A stretch of DNA of 64,000 bases from Mycobacterium sp. ST-F2 (GTDB lineage Bacteria; Actinomycetota; Actinomycetes; Mycobacteriales; Mycobacteriaceae): assembly GCF_001905655.1 (NCBI RefSeq), contig NZ_JMHT01000002.1, positions 25,594 to 89,593 on the forward strand, in the 5' to 3' direction. The stretch's first letter is position 1. Each line of letters begins with the position of its first letter. Made by a program: the position numbers and the translations under genes. Of this stretch, positions 24,781-32,873 are shown in pieces. Under the pieces are notes generated by a model. The model did not search any database, was not told the DNA's origin, and saw only the letters and a program-made list of their open reading frames with translations.

Positions 24781-24893
24781 ATTAGCGTCCTAATATTTTG
24801 TGCCCACAGCATGTGGTGCTCATCTGCGGCCTGGATCACGTTCTTTCGGGCTATTGGAATAGCAGCCTAACTGTTAGTGTCCTAACTATTAGG
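24781..24893. promoter_or_regulatory. MarR operator array
   Basis: Three related dyads: ATTAG-CGT-CCTAAT (24781-24794), CTAACTGTTAG (24867-24877) and CCTAACTATTAGG (24881-24893). The last two are next to each other on the DUF5313 side, the first overlaps the MarR leader. GTTA-N15-GGGTA (24873-24896) also resembles a SigF promoter with one mismatch in the -35 element. Confidence 0.7.
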
Positions 24894-24936
24894 GTACACG
24901 CGCCGTGGCCCCAGATGATCAGTCAAAGGAGTCGTC

Positions 24937-25353
24937 ATGGTCGCCGACAGTCCGACGTTCTGGCAGCGCATCACCTATGCCTACGGGCGTCGCCTGCCGG
25001 ACCACCTGCAGGAGTGGGTTCGTCAGGACCTGACCGACGACGGGGCCGTGCGCCGGCACATGATCCGATACGCCATCCCGCCGATCTTCGTGCTGGCTCC
25101 GCTGTGGCTGCTGCCGGCGTCGGTGTATGTGCACTCCGAGATGACGCTGCCGATCTACTTCTGGGCGCTGGTGATGGCGTTCGTGCTCAACAAGGTGTGG
25201 CGCCGCTACCGCCTGAGCCAGCACGGCCTCGACCCGAACCTGATCGACGAAGTCCTGCGGCAGAAGCAGTCGCAGATGCACGACCGCTACGTCGAGCGCT
25301 TCGGTCCGCGACCGGAATCGGCCAAATGGCAGGCGAACAGCCGACCGTTCTGA
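24937..25353 (+). CDS. DUF5313 membrane protein
   Basis: About 138 residues. It starts PTFWQRITYAYGRRLPDHLQ and continues EWVRQDLTDDGAVRRHMIRY, then two membrane helices (IPPIFVLAPLWLLPASVYV and MTLPIYFWALVMAFVLNKVW) and a charged tail with GLDPNLIDEVLRQKQ. This is the mycobacterial DUF5313 family as I remember it; its function is not known. It is divergent from, and probably repressed by, the OhrR-like protein, so it may belong to a peroxide or membrane-lipid stress response. Confidence 0.78.
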   Translation: MVADSPTFWQRITYAYGRRLPDHLQEWVRQDLTDDGAVRRHMIRYAIPPIFVLAPLWLLPASVYVHSEMTLPIYFWALVMAFVLNKVWRRYRLSQHGLDPNLIDEVLRQKQSQMHDRYVERFGPRPESAKWQANSRPF

Positions 25354-25542
25354 CGGTTGCAAGGGCAGCGCGAGGGCCGACGGGGTGTTGTTCGATCGCC
25401 GCTCCGGCCACGTCGAAGGGATGGGCGCTCGTGTCGGTGCAGCGCGAAAATATCGGTCCGGGGACTGGTCTGGGGGGATTACGCTCATTCATGTTGAGGT
25501 CGCGCGACCCGCGGGGCCGGAAACTTGGGGGAGACAAGGTCC

Positions 25543-25863
25543 ATGAAGATTTGCCTGATTGCAGGTGCCGTCGCCGCGGCCGCCGCGCTGTCCGTTGCCG
25601 CTGCCGGACCCGCGTCGGCCTGGCCGATGCCGTTTACGCCGGAACAACAACGGTTCATCAACCAAGCCCGTAACGTGGGCTTCCCCGGCGACGACGACGC
25701 GGTGATGCAGGCCGGGCTGCAGGCGTGTCAGATGGCATTCAGTGGCCAGTCGCGTGCCGATGTCATTGGCGCGCTGGCGGGGCAGTACGGGGCCGATGCG
25801 GGCCCTGCCGGCGCGCTTGTGAAGACCGCGCACGGCATCTTGTGCACGTCGGCCCCGAACTGA
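25543..25863 (+). CDS. secreted DUF732 protein
   Basis: About 106 residues with a signal peptide (about 1-26, GAVAAAAALSVAAAGPASAW). The mature part has the DUF732 pattern of a helical protein with two cysteines: FINQARNVGFPGDDDAVMQA, GLQACQMAFSGQSRADVIG and AHGILCTSAPN. DUF732 proteins are short, numerous in mycobacteria and of unknown function. The ATG at 25543 follows AAGG. A strong bidirectional hairpin separates it from the convergent CsbD gene. Confidence 0.82.
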   Translation: MKICLIAGAVAAAAALSVAAAGPASAWPMPFTPEQQRFINQARNVGFPGDDDAVMQAGLQACQMAFSGQSRADVIGALAGQYGADAGPAGALVKTAHGILCTSAPN

Positions 25864-25877
25864 CAACTCGTTCCGAC

Positions 25878-25914
25878 GAGAGGCCCCGCCGGATGAATCC
25901 CGGCGGGGCCTCTC
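25878..25914. terminator. bidirectional terminator between DUF732 and CsbD genes
   Basis: A perfect 15-bp stem: GAGAGGCCCCGCCGG (25878-25892) with CCGGCGGGGCCTCTC (25900-25914) and a 7-base loop, placed between two convergent genes. Confidence 0.88.
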
Positions 25915-25926
25915 CTTCGTCATGAG

Positions 25927-26175
25927 TCAGCGGCGCTGTTCAGCTTCCTGACGCTGCTCAGCGGCCTTGGCGCCGGCACGCGCCGAGTCTGCCTCCGCTT
26001 CCTTCTTCGCGGCGTCGCGTTGCGCATCGGCCTTGTCCTGCTGGGCCTTACCCTCGCGCACGACGTCGTCGCGACCTGTCACGGTGCCGATGACTTCCTT
26101 CGCCTTACCCTTGACACCTTCCACCACGCCGCGCACGGCTTCCTCGGGTCCGGTGTTCTTGTCCTTCTCGGTCAT
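25927..26175 (-). CDS. CsbD family stress protein, copy 1
   Basis: About 82 residues, hydrophilic and Ala/Lys/Glu-rich. The CsbD core is EEAVRGVVEGVKGKAKEVIG followed by GRDDVVREGKAQQDKADAQR. CsbD was described as a sigma-B-controlled general-stress protein of Bacillus; its molecular role is unknown. ATG 26175 follows GGAAGGG. A site resembling a SigF promoter lies 73 bases upstream. It is a close paralogue of the protein at 32299-32544. Confidence 0.88.
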   Translation of the reverse strand: MTEKDKNTGPEEAVRGVVEGVKGKAKEVIGTVTGRDDVVREGKAQQDKADAQRDAAKKEAEADSARAGAKAAEQRQEAEQRR

Positions 26176-26247
26176 ATCTACCCTTCCGCTATTCATGGGA
26201 CGGATTGCGTCAGGAGCGGCATTGCTGTCGCGCCCTGCTCTGAAGAA

Positions 26248-26272
26248 TTTCCAGTCCGGCCGGCCTCCAAAC
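26248..26272 (-). promoter_or_regulatory. weak SigF-like promoter of csbD copy 1
   Basis: On the minus strand GTTT (26272-26269), 16 bases, GGAAA (26252-26248). The -35 and spacing match SigF; the -10 differs from GGGWA at one position. It is the weakest of the SigF-like sites counted in this island. Confidence 0.4.
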
Positions 26273-26307
26273 GCTGCGGTGCTGTGACTTGTCGTACACC
26301 GCGTTTC

Positions 26308-27534
26308 TCAGGTGTCATCGAGACGCGGAAACAACACCTCGTGTGCGATCAGCTGTACGGCGGCGGCGATGGGAATGGCCACCAGCGCTCCGACGATGCC
26401 CAGTAGTGCGCCTCCGACGAGAACCGCCACCACCGTGACCAACGCGGGCACCTTGACGGCGTGCCCGATGATGCGGGGTACCAGGAGGTAATCCTCGAGG
26501 GCTCGGAACACCACGAAAAACACTGCGGTAGAGATACATACGGGCAGTGACACCGTGAGCGCCACCGCCGCCACCACGACACCCGCGATGGTCGAGCCGA
26601 CGACAGGCACCAGATCGAAGAGCCCGACGAAGATGCCGAGCAGCAGGGGATACGGTACGTCGAACGCCGTCAGCCAGACTGCGGTGGCGGCCGCGGCGAT
26701 CACCGATATCGCCACGTTTCCCAGCACGTAGGCGCCGACCTTGGCGAACATGTCGTCCCCGATGAGAATCGCCCGCGGTCGACGGGTCTGGGGGACAAGG
26801 CGATACAGCGTCGCGCGGATGCGGGGAAAGTCGATCAGGAAATACACGGTGAGCACGATGACGATGAGGACGTCGGCCAATGCGGCGAATACCGCCGAGC
26901 TGGCGGTGACGATCTCATTCAGTATCGAGCCGCCCGATCCGTTCATCATGTCGGTGATCCGCTGCTGAATGTGGAAGCGGTCGTTCAGTTTTCCGATGGT
27001 GGACGAATGGCTCTGGGCTTCCTGAATGTAGTGCGGTGCCTGATGGATCAGCTGGGTGGCCTGCTGCGACAACGGCGGGATGGCAGCCGCCACGAAGGCT
27101 GCCATCAGGGCGAGAAAGATGACGAAAACGGTTGTGGTGGCGAGCCATCGCGGGAATTGGTGGTTGACGAACCACGAGACGGCGGGTTCCAAGCCCAACG
27201 CCAGGAAGAACGCCACCCCGATCAGCACCAGCACCGACCGCGCGGTGATCAACATGTGCATGGCGCCGTAGGTCACGGCCACGCCGGCCGCCGCTGTCAT
27301 CCCGACGAAGAATGGTGACTGCCGATTGAACCGCCGACCCAGTTCCCCGTGGGGACGCGCGTCGGTTTTCATCTGCGCGGCGGCAGCTTCGGCGGCGGCG
27401 ATCGGTTCCTCATCTGTGCCGTGCGGCTGCGCCACCATGTCGTCGTGTGCCGACTGTCCCGTACCGCCCGTCGTATCAACGTGTTTCGTCTCGCCGACCG
27501 GCTGGCCCCTCGCATCGGGGCTGGCGCGCGTCAC
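26308..27534 (-). CDS. AI-2E family (UPF0118) membrane transporter
   Basis: About 408 residues. A hydrophilic N-terminus (about 1-70) precedes helices at about 76-135 and a cytoplasmic/periplasmic helical part (LSQQATQLIHQAPHYIQEAQ), then the C-terminal membrane block with VYFLIDFPRIRATLYRLVP, PLLLGIFVGLFDLVPVVGS and FFVVFRALEDYLLVPRIIG, which are characteristic of the family. Substrates of this family vary and cannot be assigned here. It starts at GTG 27534, 38 bases after the DUF6131 gene, so the two probably share the SigF promoter at 27786-27810. Confidence 0.85.
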   Translation of the reverse strand: MTRASPDARGQPVGETKHVDTTGGTGQSAHDDMVAQPHGTDEEPIAAAEAAAAQMKTDARPHGELGRRFNRQSPFFVGMTAAAGVAVTYGAMHMLITARSVLVLIGVAFFLALGLEPAVSWFVNHQFPRWLATTTVFVIFLALMAAFVAAAIPPLSQQATQLIHQAPHYIQEAQSHSSTIGKLNDRFHIQQRITDMMNGSGGSILNEIVTASSAVFAALADVLIVIVLTVYFLIDFPRIRATLYRLVPQTRRPRAILIGDDMFAKVGAYVLGNVAISVIAAAATAVWLTAFDVPYPLLLGIFVGLFDLVPVVGSTIAGVVVAAVALTVSLPVCISTAVFFVVFRALEDYLLVPRIIGHAVKVPALVTVVAVLVGGALLGIVGALVAIPIAAAVQLIAHEVLFPRLDDT

Positions 27535-27572
27535 GACAATGCCCGTCGTGAACAGGGACGGTCATGGCCCGG

Positions 27573-27728
27573 TCAGAACCACACCTTGCGGCCTGCAACC
27601 GGCCGTCCAACGGCGCCCAAGATCCAGAGGACCGCGCCGATGACGATCAGGATCACCCCGATGGTGTCCAGAATCGGTACCCCCAAGGCGTATCCCAGAA
27701 TCAGCAAGATGATGCCCAGGATGATCAT
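27573..27728 (-). CDS. DUF6131-like hydrophobic miniprotein
   Basis: Only 51 residues, two closely packed hydrophobic helices: MIILGIILLILGYALGVPIL, then DTIGVILIVIGAVLWILGAV, and a basic tail GRPVAGRKVWF. The length and layout fit DUF6131 membrane miniproteins of mycobacteria. The ATG follows GGAG at normal spacing, and a full SigF promoter consensus lies 58 bases upstream. It is too short for many gene finders but is well supported by codon usage, start signals and promoter. Confidence 0.82.
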   Translation of the reverse strand: MIILGIILLILGYALGVPILDTIGVILIVIGAVLWILGAVGRPVAGRKVWF

Positions 27729-27785
27729 TGTTGCGCTCCTTGCTCAGGGCAATTGACGTGTTCGTCGATGCCGACGGCTTACAGG

Positions 27786-27810
27786 TACCCACGGCAGTGC
27801 CCGGTCAAAC
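27786..27810 (-). promoter_or_regulatory. SigF promoter of the DUF6131/AI-2E unit
   Basis: On the minus strand GTTT (27810-27807), 16-base spacer, GGGTA (27790-27786): an exact match to the mycobacterial SigF consensus, 58 bases before the miniprotein start. Confidence 0.8.
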
Positions 27811-27869
27811 CAACCCTGGACATGATTGGGCGACCCTGATTCGGGCTATCTCTTGGTCGAGGAGAGCGC

Positions 27870-30026
27870 ATGACTGAGGTCGGTTCGCAGGACACCGGGT
27901 CCGGTCGCACTGAGGTGTGGCCGGGGAAGGCCTACCCGCTCGGAGCTACCTATGACGGTGTGGGAACCAATTTCGCGCTCTTCAGCGAGGCCGCAGAACG
28001 TGTGGAGCTGTGTCTGTTCGATGACAACGGCGCCGAAACACGTGTTGTACTACCGGAAGTCGACGGATTCATCTGGCACGGGTTCCTGCCCGATGTCGTC
28101 CCTGGACAGCATTACGGCTATCGGGTACACGGACCGTACGATCCGTCTGCGGGGCAGCGGTGCAATCCGAACAAGCTCCTCATCGATCCCTATGCCAAGG
28201 CGATCGACGGCGAATTTCAATGGGATCAAGCACTTTTCAGCTACAACTTCGGTGACGAGGACAGCCGGAACGACGACGACTCTGCCGGTCGCATGCCCAA
28301 ATCGGTGGTGATCAACCCGTACTTCGATTGGGGCACGGACCGGCCCCCGCAGCGCCCGTACACGGACTCGGTGATCTACGAGGCGCACGTGAAGGGGCTG
28401 ACGCAGCGTCATCCCGACGTCCCCGAGCGTGACCGCGGTACCTACGCGGGTGTCGCCAACCCGGCCATCATCGAGCATTTGAAGGGTCTCGGCGTCACGG
28501 CCATCGAGCTGATGCCGGTGCACCACTTCGCCAACGATTCCACGCTGATCGACAGAGGGTTGTCGAATTACTGGGGGTACAACACGATCGGGTTCTTCGC
28601 GCCGGATCCCAAATACACCTCCGGAGTGACCGCGGGCGGGCAAGTCCAAGAGTTCAAGGCCATGGTGCGTGCGCTGCATCAAGCGGACATCGAAGTGATC
28701 CTCGACGTGGTCTACAACCACACCGCCGAAGGCAACCATCTGGGCCCGACGCTGTCGTTCCGGGGAATCGACAATGCTGCCTACTACCGCCTGGTCGACG
28801 ACGACCAGAAGTACTACATGGACTACACCGGCACGGGCAACAGTCTCAACGCCGGTCATCCGCACGCCCTGCAGCTCATCATGGACTCACTGCGGTATTG
28901 GGTGACCGAGATGCATGTCGACGGCTTCCGCTTCGATCTGGCGTCGACGCTGGCACGGGAGTTCTACGACGTGGACCGCCTGTCGACGTTCTTCGAGATG
29001 GTCCAGCAGGATCCGGTGATCAGCCAGGTCAAACTGATCGCCGAGCCCTGGGACGTCGGGCCCGGTGGATATCAGGTCGGGAATTTCCCGCCGCAGTGGA
29101 CGGAATGGAACGGTAAGTACCGCGATGCCGTTCGCGACTTCTGGCGCGGGGAGGAGTCCACTCTCGGCGAATTCGCCTCGCGACTCACCGGATCGGCGGA
29201 TCTCTATGAACAAACCTCGCGACGGCCGGTCGCGTCGATCAATTTCGTCACTGCCCACGACGGCTTCACCCTGCGAGACCTGGTTTCCTACAACGAGAAA
29301 CACAACGAGGCCAACGGTGACGACAACAACGATGGCGAGTCGGACAACCGGTCCTGGAACTGCGGTGTGGAAGGACCGACCGACGATCCCGGCATCGAGA
29401 CGCTGCGTCGACGTCAGCAGCGCAACTTCCTGGCCACCACCCTCCTGAGCCAGGGCGTCCCGATGATCTGCCACGGCGATGAACTGGGCCGCACCCAAGG
29501 CGGAAACAACAACGGCTACTGCCAGGACAACGAAATCACCTGGGTCGACTGGGAGTCCGCTGACACCGAGTTGATCGCGTTCACCGGCGCCGTGGCCGCG
29601 ATCCGCACGGCGCACCCGATTTTCCGGCGTCGCCGTTTCTTCACCGGCCGGCCGGTGCGGACCCGCGGGGCGCAGGACGTACCGGACGTCGCGTTCTTCA
29701 CTCCGAGCGGCTCGGAAATGACCGACGAGGACTGGAACACCGCCTTCGGCAAGTCCGTCGCGGTCTATCTCAACGGACAGGGCATCCCAGACTTGGACGA
29801 GCGAGGGCAGCGTGTCGTCGACGACTCGTTTGTCCTGTGCTTCAACGCCCACGATGAAGCCATCGAATTCACTTTGCCGCCAGATCAATTCGGCCAGAGA
29901 TGGCAACTACTACTCGATACCGCCGGCGATGTGGCGACCGCAGACGCCGAGGCAGCACCCGTGGAGGCGGGGGCCACCGTGACCGTCGACGGCCGTGCCC
30001 TCACGCTATTCCGGACCCTCTCCTGA
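27870..30026 (+). CDS. glgX: glycogen debranching enzyme GlgX/TreX
   Basis: About 718 residues, GH13 isoamylase-type enzyme that cleaves alpha-1,6 branches of glycogen. The N-terminal CBM48 region starts GKAYPLGATYDGVGTNFALF. GH13 motifs: I DVVYNHTAEGNH, II GFRFDLAS with the nucleophile Asp at about 353, III LIAEPWDVGPGGYQ with the general-acid Glu, IV FVTAHDGFTLRDLVSYNEKH with the transition-state Asp. DELGRTQGGNNNGYCQDN is typical of GlgX. It stands alone, flanked by stress genes; in mycobacteria glgX more often sits beside trehalose-synthesis genes treY/treZ, which are absent here. Confidence 0.92.
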   Translation: MTEVGSQDTGSGRTEVWPGKAYPLGATYDGVGTNFALFSEAAERVELCLFDDNGAETRVVLPEVDGFIWHGFLPDVVPGQHYGYRVHGPYDPSAGQRCNPNKLLIDPYAKAIDGEFQWDQALFSYNFGDEDSRNDDDSAGRMPKSVVINPYFDWGTDRPPQRPYTDSVIYEAHVKGLTQRHPDVPERDRGTYAGVANPAIIEHLKGLGVTAIELMPVHHFANDSTLIDRGLSNYWGYNTIGFFAPDPKYTSGVTAGGQVQEFKAMVRALHQADIEVILDVVYNHTAEGNHLGPTLSFRGIDNAAYYRLVDDDQKYYMDYTGTGNSLNAGHPHALQLIMDSLRYWVTEMHVDGFRFDLASTLAREFYDVDRLSTFFEMVQQDPVISQVKLIAEPWDVGPGGYQVGNFPPQWTEWNGKYRDAVRDFWRGEESTLGEFASRLTGSADLYEQTSRRPVASINFVTAHDGFTLRDLVSYNEKHNEANGDDNNDGESDNRSWNCGVEGPTDDPGIETLRRRQQRNFLATTLLSQGVPMICHGDELGRTQGGNNNGYCQDNEITWVDWESADTELIAFTGAVAAIRTAHPIFRRRRFFTGRPVRTRGAQDVPDVAFFTPSGSEMTDEDWNTAFGKSVAVYLNGQGIPDLDERGQRVVDDSFVLCFNAHDEAIEFTLPPDQFGQRWQLLLDTAGDVATADAEAAPVEAGATVTVDGRALTLFRTLS

Positions 30027-30121
30027 AACAGGCCTGCCGCCCGCCGCAAAGGTTCAGCATTTCGCGGCTTCTGCAACTAGCGTTGGTGCCGGTATGTCAC
30101 GGGTGCTGGGAGGTCGGACGG

Positions 30122-30838
30122 GTGTCGGGATTCAATGACTCGGGCGTCGACGCCGGGGCGCGCGATGGTCACCCGTCGTTGACCCGTGAGTTCATCCTGG
30201 ACGCGGCCATTGAGTTCATCGACGAGCACGGCCTGGAGAAGCTGACCATGCGCCGGCTGGGTGCGGCATGTGGTGTGGAAGCGATGGCGCTGTACCGATA
30301 CGTGCACGGCAGAGCGGATCTGCTGACCGGTGTGGTCGATCACGTCATCGACCGCTTGTATGCCGATCAGCTGGCGGCTCGTCGGCAAGAGGACGGCTGG
30401 CAGGACTATCTGATCCGTCTTGGTCACGGGGTGCGTCAGATTGCGCTACAGCACCCCCACGTCTTCCCTTTGGTGGCCACGCAGGCGCCGGAGGCGCCGT
30501 GGGTGCGCCCGCCGCTGCGCAGTCTGCGCTGGATGGAGAGCTTCCTCGATACGTTGCTTTCCTACGGGTTCGACGATGTCGGGGCGGTCGCCGCCTACCG
30601 GGCCTACACCACGTTCTTGTTGGGGCAGCTCTTGTTGGAGGTGTCTGCTCACGGCGCCCAGTTGAGCCCTGTCGAGGCGATCGTTGAGGTCGCTGACCAT
30701 TCCAGCGCCACGTTGTCGGACTATCCGCACCTGGACCGACTGCAACCCCTGCTTTCGGAAGATCACAGCGAAACGGAGTTCGAGGAAGCGCTCGAAGCGC
30801 TGTTGGATCGACTCGAATCGTTGTTGTCGCAGCACTGA
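30122..30838 (+). CDS. TetR family regulator with TetR_C-type ligand domain
   Basis: About 238 residues from GTG 30122. The DNA-binding domain is LTREFILDAAIEFIDEHGLE, LTMRRLGAACGVEAMALYRY, VHGRADLLTGVVDHVID, closer to tetracycline-repressor-type TetRs than to AcrR. The C-terminal domain is helical (YRAYTTFLLGQLLLEVS). A 15-bp dyad TTTACAATGTAAA-like element lies 38 bases after its stop. Target genes are unknown; the next gene is a response regulator in the same orientation. Confidence 0.82.
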   Translation: MSGFNDSGVDAGARDGHPSLTREFILDAAIEFIDEHGLEKLTMRRLGAACGVEAMALYRYVHGRADLLTGVVDHVIDRLYADQLAARRQEDGWQDYLIRLGHGVRQIALQHPHVFPLVATQAPEAPWVRPPLRSLRWMESFLDTLLSYGFDDVGAVAAYRAYTTFLLGQLLLEVSAHGAQLSPVEAIVEVADHSSATLSDYPHLDRLQPLLSEDHSETEFEEALEALLDRLESLLSQH

Positions 30839-30875
30839 CCGCGCGGACCGCGCGAGCCCGGCCGGACGTCGGGCC

Positions 30876-30891
30876 TGTTTACAATGTAAAC
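30876..30891. promoter_or_regulatory. TetR-type palindrome
   Basis: GTTTAC (30877-30882), AAT, GTAAAC (30886-30891), a perfect dyad in a 179-bp intergenic region between the TetR gene and the response regulator. The motif class suits the TetR_C-type protein encoded just upstream. Confidence 0.5.
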
Positions 30892-31017
30892 TGACAGTGG
30901 TCGGAGCTCGGTGGCCTCGAACCTCTGGTAGTCGAGGCCACCGTGTACTCACGTTGCCGGAGCCACCGGTCGATGGATCGAACGTCATCTCTGCCGAGGT
31001 GCGGAAGGGTTGGGCAC

Positions 31018-31464
31018 GTGACAGCGCCGCGCGAGAGCAGGGCGATCGATATCTTGTTGATCGAAGACGATCCAGGGGACGAGTTGATCACCCGGGAAGC
31101 TTTTGCCGATAACAAGATCAAGAATGTCCTGCACGTCGCCCGCGACGGCCAGGAGGGTCTCGACTTCCTCTACCGGCGGGGCGACTACGAGAATGCGCCG
31201 CGACCGGACCTGATCCTGCTCGACTTGAATCTGCCGAAGTATGACGGGCGCCAGCTGCTGGAAAAGGTCAAATCGGATATCGAGCTGTGCGACATCCCGA
31301 TCGTCGTGCTCACCACGTCGTCGGCGCAGGAAGACATCTTGCGCAGCTACCAACTGCATGCGAATGCCTACGTGACCAAGCCCGTCGACCTCGACCAGTT
31401 TCTGGGTGCGGTGCGTCAGATCGACGAATTCTTCGTCCAGGTGGTCCGGTTGCCGCGGTCCTGA
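31018..31464 (+). CDS. Rcp1-type single-domain response regulator, copy 1
   Basis: About 148 residues, a receiver domain without output domain. DILLIEDDPGDELITREAF supplies the acidic pocket, Asp69 in DLILLDLNLPKYDG is the phosphorylation site, VVLTTSSAQEDI the switch Thr and Lys121 in YVTKPVDLDQF the conserved lysine. It resembles the receivers that work with phytochrome-like kinases. It is almost identical in sequence and length to the receiver at 36968, which belongs to the kinase operon, so both may be phosphorylated by the CHASE3 kinase. GTG 31018 follows GGAAGGG. Confidence 0.87.
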   Translation: MTAPRESRAIDILLIEDDPGDELITREAFADNKIKNVLHVARDGQEGLDFLYRRGDYENAPRPDLILLDLNLPKYDGRQLLEKVKSDIELCDIPIVVLTTSSAQEDILRSYQLHANAYVTKPVDLDQFLGAVRQIDEFFVQVVRLPRS

Positions 31465-31486
31465 AGGGTAAGTCGATGCGCGGCGG

Positions 31487-32104
31487 CTAAGCCCGCATGG
31501 CCAGACACAGCTCTGTGCCGATCGCGGCGCTCGCTGCCGGGCCATCGAAGCGATCCATCCAATACACGCCGGCGGCATCGTTGGGGGACCGCGGGCTGTC
31601 CGGGAAGGCGGTGCCGACACGTGCCTGCCGTTGCACATCCCGTGCGCTCACAGGGTTGACCACTGTCGAGCGTCGCGCCGGCCCGAATGGTGAGGCGTCG
31701 GCGTCCGCGCGGTGTTCGACGCGATAACGGACAACGGCACTTCGCAGCGTCGGATGAGCGGCTCTGGCGAACGTCAGCACGTAAAAGGACCCTGCCGCTA
31801 CGGAATTGACCGACAGCACCTCTTCGCCCATTCCCTCGATCAAGTCGATGAAATCGGCGATTTCGTGGCCGCTGATCACATCGCCGGCGATGCCGGTGGT
31901 CACGGCTATGCCCAACGCCGCCCGGCCGTCGTGGTCTGCGGGAATGAACCGAAAGGCGCGCCCGCCCGCAGAAGACAGGCTGTCGCCCGCGGGACACTGG
32001 ACGGCGCCCGCCGGTTGTTCGGTGTCGAACAGCCAGCGCAGCCCGACCAGGAGTACCGGTAGATGGACGGTGATGTCGGCAGTGGCTGGCAATTCGAGTG
32101 TCAT
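31487..32104 (-). CDS. SigF-controlled protein of unknown function
   Basis: About 205 residues; I do not recognise the family. It has no signal peptide or membrane helix. The sequence begins with TLELPATADITVHLPVLLVG and contains DHDGRAALGIAVTTGIAGDV, EIADFIDLIEGMGEEVLSVN and AGSFYVLTFARAAHPTLRSA, so a mixed alpha/beta domain is likely; the C-terminal VYWMDRFDGPAASAAIGTEL is also distinctive. ATG 32104 follows GAAGGA and is preferred over the ATG 15 bases upstream. An exact SigF promoter lies 53 bases before it, which makes it a stress-regulon member. Confidence 0.7.
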   Translation of the reverse strand: MTLELPATADITVHLPVLLVGLRWLFDTEQPAGAVQCPAGDSLSSAGGRAFRFIPADHDGRAALGIAVTTGIAGDVISGHEIADFIDLIEGMGEEVLSVNSVAAGSFYVLTFARAAHPTLRSAVVRYRVEHRADADASPFGPARRSTVVNPVSARDVQRQARVGTAFPDSPRSPNDAAGVYWMDRFDGPAASAAIGTELCLAMRA

Positions 32105-32156
32105 CCCTAATTCCTTCAAATCGGGCGACGCGCGAGTGCGTCAGCTGACTTCTCGA

Positions 32157-32181
32157 TACCCACTCGGTCGATGCGCAAAAC
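32157..32181 (-). promoter_or_regulatory. SigF promoter of the unknown stress gene
   Basis: On the minus strand GTTT (32181-32178), 16-base spacer, GGGTA (32161-32157), exact consensus, 53 bases before ATG 32104. Confidence 0.8.
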
Positions 32182-32250
32182 ACCCGGTCTCATCCTGCCG
32201 AAAGGGTCTCCGCCACAAGCTTTCCTGATCCGTCCACCCGCCCACGAGAG

Positions 32251-32283
32251 TGGCCCAGACCGGCATTTCGCCGGACTGGGCCA
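32251..32283 (-). terminator. terminator after csbD copy 2
   Basis: TGGCCCAGACCGGC (32251-32264) pairs with GCCGGACTGGGCCA (32270-32283) with one internal A-A mismatch and a 5-base loop, 15 bases beyond the CsbD stop on the minus strand. Confidence 0.75.
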
Positions 32284-32298
32284 TCGCCACACACTCAG

Positions 32299-32544
32299 TT
32301 AGTTCTGTTGTTCTGCGCGCTCACGCGCCTCGGCGGCTTTCGCGCCGGCGCGTGCCGCCTCGGCCTCGGCTTCCTTCCTGGCCGCCGCCCGATGCGCATC
32401 TGCCTTGTCCTGCTGGGCTTGACCTTCGCGGACCAGGTCATCACGACCGGCCACCGTACCGATGACCTCCTTGGCCTTCCCCTTGAGGCCTTCAACGACT
32501 CCCCGGACAGCTTCTTCAGGCCCGGTGTGCTTGTTCTCGCTCAT
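32299..32544 (-). CDS. CsbD family stress protein, copy 2
   Basis: About 81 residues: MSENKHTGPEEAVRG, then VVEGLKGKAKEVIGTVAGRD and GQAQQDKADAHRAAARKEAE, ending in an Ala/Glu/Arg-rich helix. It differs from copy 1 (25927-26175) mainly in the tail. ATG 32544 follows GAAGGG. A SigF promoter with a GGGAA -10 lies 68 bases upstream, back-to-back with the promoter of the rsbW-sigF operon, so it is one of the genes most directly tied to SigF here. Confidence 0.9.
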   Translation of the reverse strand: MSENKHTGPEEAVRGVVEGLKGKAKEVIGTVAGRDDLVREGQAQQDKADAHRAAARKEAEAEAARAGAKAAEARERAEQQN

Positions 32545-32611
32545 GTCTACCCTTCGGCTGGCCGATCGGATCGATCGCGCACGGAGAACCGTTCTCCACG
32601 CCGTCCGAGAA

Positions 32612-32636
32612 TTCCCACCTCCGGTGAACGCCAAAC
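32612..32636 (-). promoter_or_regulatory. SigF promoter of csbD copy 2
   Basis: On the minus strand GTTT (32636-32633), 16-base spacer, GGGAA (32616-32612). It fits the accepted GGGWA form of the SigF -10 and is divergent from the rsbW-sigF promoter 138 bases away. Confidence 0.75.
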
Positions 32637-32773
32637 ACGAACTATTGCGATCTGCGCCACAGCGGATAACCCTGTCCGGCAGCACATTCCGTAGATCAGT
32701 CGTGCTGATGGCGGCACTGATCCGCACGCGTCTGCTCGGTCCGAGAACGCGCGGAGGGCAGGTTGTGCGCGTT

Positions 32774-32799
32774 GTTTGGAGGGCCATGGAAAATGGGTA
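32774..32799 (+). promoter_or_regulatory. SigF autoregulatory promoter of rsbW-sigF
   Basis: GTTT (32774-32777), 17-base spacer, GGGTA (32795-32799), exact consensus. M. tuberculosis usfX-sigF is transcribed from the same kind of self-recognised promoter. Confidence 0.88.
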
Positions 32800-32873
32800 C
32801 ACAGGGCGTGATGTGGAGTGACCTGCACCGGGATGCTGGAGGATACGTGGTTGATGCAGTGGGGCAGGGCGAC

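Noticed and set aside
26165..26175. GGGTA just before csbD copy 1 as a SigF -10
   Set aside because: It overlaps the ribosome-binding site GGAAGGG and has no -35 partner; the better candidate is at 26248-26272.
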